Source of the DNA: Onthophagus taurus
Lineage: Eukaryota; Arthropoda; Insecta; Coleoptera; Scarabaeidae
Assembly: GCF_036711975.1 (NCBI RefSeq)
Contig: NC_091976.1
Coordinates: 34,658,001-34,722,000, forward strand
Reading direction: 5' to 3'
Length of the DNA: 64,000 bases
In this document: piece after piece, positions 56,103-64,000 of the stretch
Position numbering within the stretch: the stretch's first letter is position 1
Layout: every line of letters starts with the position of its first letter
Made by a program: the position numbers and the translations under genes
The notes under the pieces: generated by a model
Databases searched by the model: none
The model's input: the letters and a program-made list of their open reading frames with translations, nothing else
Told to the model about the DNA's origin: nothing

Positions 56103-58690
56103 AAAAATAATTAAACTTAACATTTTGATTCTTGTTCCTCAAGAAGCCTGCGCTTCAAGGTGCATTTAAAAGATCTATTAGATTTCAACTGAAAAACATC
56201 TGAAAAGCAATTATAAATTGTAGGTGCTCTGTACGCAAAGCTACCACAAAATTTAGCAGATTTATGTTTGGGAATCGTCAACAACTTCGTTTGTCTTAGA
56301 TTAACATTATGTATTTGCGATCTTGGTACTAAGATACAATATAAATAATAAGGCAATTTGTAAAATATTACATTGTATAACATAACAGCTAGCAAGAGTG
56401 TACATCTAGGTTCCATTTTTAAGATAGAATATCTTATGTAATAGGGGGTAACATGTTCTCTACGATCAATCGAGTATGAAAACCTAAGTCCGCTGTTCTG
56501 AAGTATTTGAATACGATTTTTTAAAGTAGCTGATAGAAAATTGTAGTAAACGTTACTACAGTAATCAAGTTGACTTAGAATTAAGGAGTTAACAAGTCTC
56601 CATTTCAATTGTGGTGACAACAATGACTTAAATTTATATAACGATTTTAACTTATAGTAGCACACACCAATTTTCTTATTTACATGTTCCGCAAAATTAA
56701 GATTACTGTCGACAGTAAGACCTAAGTTGTTGGTCGATTCAGAGAACGCTAAGACAGTTCCATTGAGGTGTATAGGAACCGATAAATTATCGATTGCTCT
56801 TCTGCGAATGTTGGTCGACCCGACACACATACATATAGTTTTTTTCGCGTTAAGAATTAACCCGTTAACAGAACACCACTCACAAATATTCTTTAAATCA
56901 GAGTTAAGCAAGCGCACCGTGTCATCAACACTGATAATATCACAAGAGATGTAAATCTGCGCATCATCCGCGTATTGATGAACCGAACAGCTCGTCACTA
57001 CATTTGGCATGTCTGCCGTAAATAAGTTGAATAATATAGGACCCAAAACACTTCCCTGTGGAACACCTTGCTTGACTAGGATACCGCTAGATATATTACC
57101 ATTAATCTTTGTATGTTGAGATCTGTTCACAAGATATGACTGGAACCAATGTACAACATCTTCTTTACATCCATAACGGACTAGCTTGGCTATTAGAAGC
57201 TGATGATTGATGATATTAAAAGCCTTACTAAAGTCCAGGAATACAACGAAGGTAACTCTTGAGGCATCAATTGCACAGCCTAAATCGTTCACAATTTTAG
57301 TTAACGCGGTCGTTGTGCTATACTTCTCCCGAAATCCAGATTGGCATCGTGGGAGTAAATTAGTATGATTCAGGTGATGTACTAGCTGTGAAGCAACAAT
57401 CTTCTCTAATATTTTAGATAAGATAGGTAACACACTAATCGGTCGTAGGTCTCCTAGTGACGTAGCATGGCTCACTTTAGGTAGAGGTGTTACTAGAGCG
57501 ATCTCCCATTGTTTCGGATAAACTCCGTATATTAGTGAGAAGTTCATTATGTGAGTGATTTCTTGGAGGCAGTACTCCAATACAAGTTTTATCATTTTCA
57601 GATCGATTGCATCCAAACCACAAGCATTTGATTTTATCGTGCTAAGCTTATTTTTGATGTCTGTGTCGTTCACCACATCGAAACCAAAACAGTCGTTGCC
57701 ACCCAAAATATATGTTTTATTAGAATCAAGGCTGTGCAACGACAAAAAAGGTGAAGGAATAATATTAGCGAAATAATCATTTATTAGCTCTGGATCTTTA
57801 AGTGATTCGTCGATTGTCTTGGTGTTCGTTGAGTGCACCTGATTGGTGTGCAGTAAGTGCCACAATTTTGAGGGATTATTGACGTTACTATTTATCTCTG
57901 CCTCAAAAAAAGCTTTCTTTTCGTTACGTATTGCCAAAGTGACATAGTTTCTGATATCGGTATAGTACCTTCTGTGGTTGCTACTACCAGTACGCGAAAA
58001 CTTTTGGTAAGCTTTTTGCTTTAATTTGATCATCTCTTTGATCGTAGGGGTAATGTATGGACGTGATTTTCGAGTAACAGTGAAATCCTTCACTGGGGCA
58101 TGCGCATTGAACAAAGAGATTATTAATTCATTTAGAATTGTAACCTTGACATCAATGTCCTCCGTCAGATATACATCACCCCATGGTAGATGGGATGAAA
58201 CAGTTCATGGTTGAAGTACTTATAGCTTCTGCAAATAAATCGCTGACATTGTGAGCGTATACCAGAAACATCAATTCGACAAAAAATACATTTATGATCA
58301 GTCGAAGTTAACATATCTCTCGCACCAGCTTCGAGAGCCTGCGCTCCAATTGATATACAAATGATATCAATTAGTGATTCAGTAGATTCCGTAACCCTTG
58401 TGGGACATTTTATTACTTGTTTTAAGTTGAAAATGTCGAGTATGGGACTTAGTCCATTTACCTCTGGAATTGCATACGGAAAGAATCGAACGTTCGCATC
58501 TTCAACTAGTATAACGTTGTTGAAGTCAGTATTAATTGTAGATAGGACATTTTCAAGTTCGACCAGACATCCAATTTCAGCGGATGGGGGTCGATATATT
58601 AATCCAAATGCATAGGTTTCATAACAGTGCGTAAAACCCAACCATAACTGCTCAAGGTCCGATTTGAATCCATTTGATACAGCTAGTTAA
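56103..58690 (-). mobile_element. LINE-C: 5'-truncated non-LTR retrotransposon
   Basis: A minus-strand LINE remnant whose coding part ends at 56117. Its 3' flank runs within some 30 bp into the right end of the Tc1/mariner element, so that element may have inserted into the LINE 3' region. The 5' end is lost inside the endonuclease at about 58690, next to a GATGGCGCTAGTGC motif also found near 39220. It is the same general clade as LINE-B. Confidence 0.8.
56117..58690 (-). pseudogene. Endonuclease-reverse transcriptase of LINE-C, frameshifted
   Basis: The endonuclease part (from about 58685 to 58165) has FGLIYRPPSAE, then LVEDANVRF, CPTRVTEST and the TSTDHKCIF motif. The frame then breaks near 58190. 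The 665-residue remainder (56117-58114) has VTPLPKVS, LRPISVLPILSK, FLDFSKAFNIINHQLL, GVPQGSVLGPILFN and catalytic HQYADDAQIY, then a terminal NLRQTKLLTIP region like that of LINE-B. No RNase H. The long intact reverse-transcriptase frame suggests a younger insertion than LINE-B or LINE-D. Confidence 0.87.
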
Positions 58691-58945
58691 CGAAAGATGG
58701 CGCTAGTGCGAAATTAGAAATTAAAAATTAATTCATGAAACCTACTTGTTGTAAATGTTAGTTGCTCCAAAATAAATTTACTTTAGAATTAAATTAATAT
58801 AATATAAATATATCAACGATAAAATTCTAAAAATACACAACATAGGGTTCGCATTTTAAATCTGGTTACCATAGCAACCATTTAATTTTGATTACAACAA
58901 ATACATGTCATTGTGGGACATAAGCTTCTCAAAAGTTATTCAAGA
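58691..58945. promoter_or_regulatory. IFT74 upstream region
   Basis: About 255 bp between LINE-C and the IFT74 ATG. It contains GGTTACCATAGCAACCATTT at about 58864-58883. This GTTNCCATAGCAAC pattern is the classic X-box/RFX-type site found upstream of ciliary genes, so it is a good candidate for cilium-specific control of IFT74. LINE-C ends just upstream of it. Confidence 0.6.
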
Positions 58946-60689
58946 ATGGAACGAGAATTAAGTGGAAGAGCGTCTTCAACACGACCCCCATCAGGTATTT
59001 CTATGCCAAGAACAGCTTCCGTGGTAAAAACACCCATTAAAATATAAATCTACATTCTTTCAATAATAATCATTTTCAGATGTCAAGACCGTTAACACAA
59101 CAAGGTTTAACGGGGTTAAAACCATCAACAGCAGGTGGGCAGCGTATCTATAAAGATAACCGTTTCTATTTATCTAAACTTCAATCTCAAAACACCTCTC
59201 TTCGTGATGAAATCGCAAGATTAAAAAAGTTAACCGATGAGAATAAAATGAAAACATTAAATTTGGACGATTTGCATAAACAAGCTCAAGAAGCGGCTAA
59301 AAGAATCGAGGAAAAACAAGAATTATTGTCAGCTTATAATATTGCTTTAGAAATGCACATTTCGAAAACGAAAGAGGACGAAATTTTAGGAGAGATAGAA
59401 AAAATGAAGCGAGATAACGATTTAAAAATGAAAGAACTCGATGGGGTCTTAACGAAAAAGATTCAAATGCAAGAAAAAATTGATCGGATGGAAAAGGAAC
59501 AAGTTCGTAAAGAAAATGCGATTAAAGAATTGATTGAGTTGTTGCCCGAACAACAAAAAGAGGAATTTTTTGATCTTCAACGTCAACACGAAAAGGTGCT
59601 AAATGAAATTCAAGAGTTACAAGATGAAATTAAAAAGGAAAAAGACGAAAATGATAAATATAAAACGATAATATCGGAATCTCCTGAGCTGCAGGAACGA
59701 TTTAAACTAATTCAAACAATCCGTAACCTCGAACATCAAGAAGAAGAGTTACAAAATTTCTTATCAAACACTCAAACACCCGCTCAACAAAGAGAAACCC
59801 TTCTTCAACAAGTCAAACAAGACAAAGCTGATATCGAAACATTACAAAAATTATTGGAGACACTCGAACAAGAAATCGTTCAAATGGAAGAAAAAATTGC
59901 TGAAATCAATAAAGAACTCGAAAATAAAGATAGCGCACGTTTAAAAAAACATAAAGAACTTCGAGAACGCGAAGCTCATATGGACGCTTTCATTGAAACT
60001 TACGATGAAAAAGTTTCAACAGCAAAAGAAAAACTTACCCAAGCCAACGATACGGTTATTTATCTTTTGGATCAAATGGTTGAGAATTTGGCCGAATTCA
60101 ACATAGAAGAGTTTGGGATGACTCAAATTGATTCGAACGATCAAAGCTTGGAAGGTTGGAATAAAAGATGCGGAGCCTTTCAGGAACAAATTGCGAAATT
60201 AACGAGGTTTAGCGAAAATTTTGAATCGGAATCAAACCGTATCGAAGCTAAAAAAGCTGAAATGTTGAAAGAAATTGAGAAAATGTCTGATATTGAAAAG
60301 TGTAAAGAGGAAATGGCGAGGGAATGTACCCTTTTGGAGGACCAAAATCAATTGCTCCAAGCGAAGTTGGAGTCCACGAAAGCGGCTCTTAATGAAGGGT
60401 TAAGACGGAAAGATGAAATTGAGGTGACTTGAAAAATCAACCAATATAATTAATAAATATTCTTTTATTTTTTTAGAAAAAATTAGAAGATAATCCTACT
60501 TATCATGATGTGGTGGAAATTCAGAAAAAAATTGAAGAACTTGAAAGCAAAAAGATGGAAATTGAAAGTACTATAGAAGCTGAAAAAAAGGATACTTCAC
60601 TTGAAGACGTTATTAATGGGGTTAGGGCTTTAATGAAAGAAAGAAACGAACAGCTCATTAATGAATTAAAAAATAAGATAAACAAATAG
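58946..60689 (+). CDS. IFT74: Intraflagellar transport protein 74
   Basis: IFT74 is a core IFT-B subunit that pairs with IFT81 and carries tubulin and other cargo along cilia and flagella; in insects it is needed in ciliated sensory neurons. Three exons join in phase 0: 58946-59023 (MERELSGRASSTRPPSG), 59080-60423 and 60477-60689, for 544 residues. The N-terminus is basic and Ser/Pro-rich and leads into RPLTQQGLTGLKPSTAGGQR, the IFT74 signature. The rest is almost all coiled coil with the family block REREAHMDAFIETYDEK. It is slightly shorter than the vertebrate protein (about 600). Introns are 53-56 bp. AATAAA is at 60732. The X-box-like motif upstream supports ciliary expression. Confidence 0.92.
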
Positions 60690-60973
60690 ATAAGATTTAT
60701 TTTTAATTTCATTCAACGTTATTTTGTGGTTAATAAAATAAACACAACTCGTTTATAATAGATTCTTTATGTTAATTAACCACACAAAAAAATTATTTTT
60801 ATACAAAGATTAGTTTTTGTTCATAGTTTTATTAGTTTTGTTGCTTTGTTAAAATTTGGAACGAATTTAACATCAATCATCCAGTACAATCGGGTTCTTG
60901 TTTCTTGCCAAGAAAAGTTTTACCAGAATCGAATGCGAGCAAAAAAAAATTAAGTGTTCTCGACAGCGAATTT

Positions 60974-61150
60974 ATGGACAGTATCAATTTGAACGAGGAG
61001 CGGAAAACGCGACTCCCACTCTCGAAAAATCTGTTCTTCGTTGCTGTTGGCGTCCCCTCCGGCTTCATTATATCATTTGCTGTTGTATACTCTAACGATA
61101 TCAAAACTAACAGAGAAAAAAATTTGAAAAAAGAAAGTTCCAAGTTGTAA
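60974..61150 (+). CDS. Small single-pass membrane protein, unrecognised
   Basis: From the ATG at 60974 (context GAATTTATGG) it encodes 58 residues. A charged N-terminus (MDSINLNEERKTRLPLSK) leads to one hydrophobic helix (LFFVAVGVPSGFIISFAVVY) and a Lys-rich tail (KTNREKNLKKESSKL). The frame is open further upstream to at least 60840 without another ATG, and a CATCCAG acceptor-like site is at about 60877-60883, so an upstream exon is possible. The layout resembles small mitochondrial or ER membrane proteins, but I cannot name a family. It starts within 290 bp of the IFT74 stop on the same strand. Confidence 0.4.
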   Translation: MDSINLNEERKTRLPLSKNLFFVAVGVPSGFIISFAVVYSNDIKTNREKNLKKESSKL

Positions 61151-62068
61151 CAAAAAATTGATTTCGATAAAGTTTTTTTAATAAAAGTTTAACTAGTTAA
61201 TTAAGGTGGTGTTTTAATTTGTAACGTTAAATTTTGTTTGTTGATTAAAGGAAGTAATTTAGAGCTTAAAGGTAAGTTGTTTTTATTTAAAATTTTTTTT
61301 TTTAAATATTAACAAGTGGTCACCGTCAATGTCAAAAGTACAAATGAACCATCTGGTTTAAATCGAAAATAGACTCTACTTAAAATAAGCTTTTATGCGA
61401 ATAACAATATCTTTTAAAACTTCAAATTCTTTTGCCCCTATATATACTTATTCCTTTTCCCCCCTTTACAATAGCTTAATTCTCCCTTTTTTAATGAACA
61501 ATAACTTTAAGTGCCGCATGTGGGAAGTGTTTCACTTCGAAATGACTCACATTAACAACAAACTTCTTGTGATAAACATGGTAAAATGAAGTGGCATTGA
61601 ATGGACGTGGGTTGAATTTAGATTATTTTTAACAGCAACGTCACCAAGTCAATGTAATTTCACAACATTTTTCAAACAAGATTTTTTTGTTGAAGAGTTT
61701 TAAATTTCATTATTTAAAAGGTTCGCACGGATGTTGTATTGCGTTCTCAATGGTCTCGCGTGGGAAAATAATTCAGCGTAAAATCCAATTATTTATTTGG
61801 ATTAAGGTCAAATGTAAAAAATGTTTAGGGATAAAGTTTTTTTAATGATTTTAGTGTTTTAATTGTACGAATTATTACAAAAAACTATAATTAATAGCTA
61901 TTTATATATACCCGTGCGACGATAACAACAATAATAATAAAGATAATGATAAAGTGGTGGCGACAACCACACTCATCATATCAGCCCAAGAATGCCTTTA
62001 ACCAAGCTGATTCATAGTTATACAAGAATAAACTTGTTACAAAAAATATTAATTTTTTAACATCAATA
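61151..62068. other. Intergenic region, no recognisable gene
   Basis: AT-rich. There is a possible leader-exon donor, AAAGGTAAGTTG, at about 61268-61279 with no coding exon following that I can identify, and an AAT/AAC microsatellite around 61926-61945. A 64-codon frame at 61395-61589 has no family resemblance. Confidence 0.4.
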
Positions 62069-62070
62069 TA

Positions 62071-64000
62071 CAGGATGATTCATAAGTAATGGGCCAAATT
62101 GTAAATGTACGTTCAGGAGGCCAAAATAATAATATTTTCATTAACAATAATGGGTCTTAGTCTGCTCCTTACTGAGATACAGGATGTTAAAGCGAAAAAA
62201 ATAAAATAGATTTTTGTTAATAGATCAGCTACTTTTCTACATAATGACTCATAGTTGACTTATAGTTTTTGTAAGGGTAAACAATAATGTGTGAGGGGAT
62301 TTGAGTTAACTCGTAGATGTCGCCACATGCGCCATATGAATTAGATGAAATCAGCTACAAATTTTTTATCGCTCATTATTTTACAACATACTTGTTTAAT
62401 TTGGATAGCCCCATCATTTCTGTAGAAAAAAGCTATACTTCTTTGATCTTGAAAATATTAACGATTTTCGAGATATTTGAATTTTACTAATTCACTACAC
62501 TACATTTCACGGTGGTCGACGTAGCATTAATCTGTTAAGACACAAGCATGGCATGGAATGTTGACATTTACCTAACCGTAATTGATAATTGATAACAATA
62601 TTAAACTGAAACCATAAAAAAATTACGTAATAAAACAATTTATTGTACGCCAGTTAATAAAACGAAATACAACATTAGAACAGACTTGAACTAAGACCAC
62701 TTACGACAACTGTTATCAAAACCTACATGTTAATGTTGTGCGAAGTTAAATTAAATTTAAGCTTAATTATGAGCTACTGCAAAAGGTTTTCAACATGACT
62801 ACCACCAGCATTTATACACGCATTTAACCGTTTGGTTAAGGATTGTCTGACTTTAAAAAACGTAGCGGGATTATTTCGTATTGAATTGGCTGCATCTTGA
62901 ATTCTATTCCATAACTCGTCTCGTGTATTTATAGTAGGTTCAGCATAGACCATTGATTTCATGTAACCCCACACATAAAAATCAAGTGGATTAAAATCGG
63001 GACTGCGAGGTGGCCACTGAAATTCACTACCACGTCCAATCCAACGGTGAGGGAATGTTTCATTCAGATGTTCGCGCACAGCACGTGAAAAATGTGGAGG
63101 AGCACCATCTTGCATGAACCACATATTTCTTCTTAGTTGTAATGGAAGATCTCCCAAGAGGTCGACTAAGTCATTATTTAAAAAAATTAAATATGACTCT
63201 CCATTTAAATTAGGAGGTAATTCAACTGGGCCCAGTAATGTATTGCCTATTACACCGCACCACACATTTATTTTAAACTCGTGCTGGAAATGTCTATCTT
63301 TTTTTAAACGAGGGTTTTCGGTTTCCCAGGCATGACTATTTCGCCAATTAAAAACTCCGCGTCTGGTAAAGGTTGCTTCATCCGTGAAAAGAATGTTATT
63401 TAGGAATGTTGGATTATTATTCAATTTTCCTTTTAGCCACTGACAAAATTGAACTCTGATTCGATAATCTGTTGGAAGTAAATTTTGCACAGGTATAAAA
63501 TGATAGGGATATAAATTTTCCTTGTGTAAAATTCTAGTCACGGATGGTTGGCTTATTCCAGTTGCTGCAGACAATCGACGAGTGCTTATTTCAGAATTTT
63601 GCGCAATTCTTACCAAAATTTCATATTCTTGCTGCGTAGTGATAATCTTAGGACGTCCTGTATGATATTTTGGACGAAATGAACCTGTTTCACCCAATCG
63701 ATTATAAATATTTTGAAATATCTTCCGGTTTGGCTGCCTTCTGTAAGGGTACATTTCACGATATTTTCTGGATGCTGCTTGCCCAGAAAAACGTTCTTGT
63801 GCGTAAACGCATAACATGTCTCTCATTTCTTCGTTTGAAAAGTGATTATGTCTCGGCATTTTGATTTATGTTAGGACAAGAATGAATCAGTTTACTTAAC
63901 AATAAAATGTTTTAAACTATTCATTAAACGTAAAAGCTCATTGACGTTTCATAATTCATATGGCGCATGTGGCGACATCTACGAGTTAACTCAAATCCTC
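62071..64000 (-). mobile_element. Tc1/mariner-superfamily element with intact transposase, cut by window end
   Basis: The left terminus is CAGGATGATTCATAAGTAAT after TA (62069-62070). Long inverted arms: the left part at about 62284-62345 (GATTTGAGTTAACTCGTAGA, TGTCGCCACATGCGCCATAT) appears complemented at 63947-64000. By symmetry the right end should lie about 215 bp past the window. The arms are therefore some 275 bp or more. The transposase between them is uninterrupted. It is related to, but distinct in ends from, the element at 53589-56076. Confidence 0.88.
62774..63859 (-). CDS. Tc1/mariner-superfamily DDE transposase, intact (361 aa)
   Basis: It cuts and rejoins DNA at TA targets. From the ATG at 63859 (MPRHNHFSNEEMRDMLCVYA), a DUF4817-type helix-turn-helix covers about residues 1-60. 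A GRPK motif follows at about residue 67, then a second helix-turn-helix (ISTRRLSAATGISQPSVTRI). The catalytic triad is in LFTDEATFTRRG, WFMQDGAPPHFSRAV and WPPRSPDFNPLDFYVWGY. I count 36 residues between the second and third Asp, so the signature is DD36D by my count, unlike mariner (34) or maT (37). No stops or frameshifts occur. With long intact inverted repeats this is the best candidate in the window for a recently active transposon. Confidence 0.92.
   Translation of the reverse strand: MPRHNHFSNEEMRDMLCVYAQERFSGQAASRKYREMYPYRRQPNRKIFQNIYNRLGETGSFRPKYHTGRPKIITTQQEYEILVRIAQNSEISTRRLSAATGISQPSVTRILHKENLYPYHFIPVQNLLPTDYRIRVQFCQWLKGKLNNNPTFLNNILFTDEATFTRRGVFNWRNSHAWETENPRLKKDRHFQHEFKINVWCGVIGNTLLGPVELPPNLNGESYLIFLNNDLVDLLGDLPLQLRRNMWFMQDGAPPHFSRAVREHLNETFPHRWIGRGSEFQWPPRSPDFNPLDFYVWGYMKSMVYAEPTINTRDELWNRIQDAANSIRNNPATFFKVRQSLTKRLNACINAGGSHVENLLQ

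Overview
The window reads as eukaryotic, AT-rich insect nuclear DNA. It has short introns with GT/AG borders (about 50-60 bp, or several kb where transposons have landed), a ZAD-type C2H2 zinc-finger gene (a class expanded in insects), and a dense, layered population of non-LTR retrotransposons, DNA transposons and foldback/palindromic elements. A beetle or other holometabolous insect is plausible, but the exact taxon cannot be read from the sequence.

Host genes. Five genes are well supported. (1) A leucine-rich-repeat transmembrane protein, single coding exon, minus strand, 24050-25906. (2) YIPF5, a Golgi/ER Yip1-domain protein, minus strand: coding exons 1-3 lie at 42802-42935, 42296-42474 and 39091-39125, and the rest was not found. 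(3) A two-exon ZAD plus 12-finger C2H2 protein, minus strand, 46936-48703. (4) A six-exon TMEM184/Ost-alpha-like membrane protein, plus strand, 51687-53261. (5) IFT74, three exons, plus strand, 58946-60689. A small single-pass membrane protein of unknown family probably follows IFT74.

Layout. 1-3 kb: no recognisable gene. 3.2-6.5 kb: an array of palindromic repeats built from a degenerate N3-TAG hexamer, split by a 5'-truncated non-LTR retrotransposon (13-bp target duplication). 9.0-14.9 kb: a 5.85-kb foldback-type element with long inverted arms, a 365-bp tandem array in one arm, a 9-bp target duplication, a nested LINE and a nested hexamer palindrome. 17-18.4 kb: LINE remnant between hexamer repeats. 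20.7-22.4, 35.8-37.2 and 40.2-41.9 kb: three copies of one palindromic element with CAGGGTGGTTCAA ends at TA. 26.5-29.2 kb: a hAT element with perfect 8-bp target duplication. 30.9-32.6 kb: a pogo/Tigger-like element. 43.4-44.6 kb: another TA-flanked palindrome next to the YIPF5 5' end. 45.4-46.2 kb: tandem MITE pair. 46.9-53.3 kb: zinc-finger/TMEM184 head-to-head region, rearranged by a recent ~1.07-kb tandem duplication. 53.6-58.7 kb: a Tc1/mariner-superfamily element with ~420-bp inverted repeats next to a broken LINE. 62.1 kb to the window end: a second such element with an intact 361-aa transposase.

How it fits together. The zinc-finger and TMEM184 genes originally shared one ~497-bp promoter. 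The duplication leaves each intact gene facing a fragment of its former partner. The hexamer palindromes recur at insertion sites and at the duplication junction, and one copy pair shows an inverted loop. These are the most unusual structures here. All boundaries were read by eye; no alignment or database search was run.
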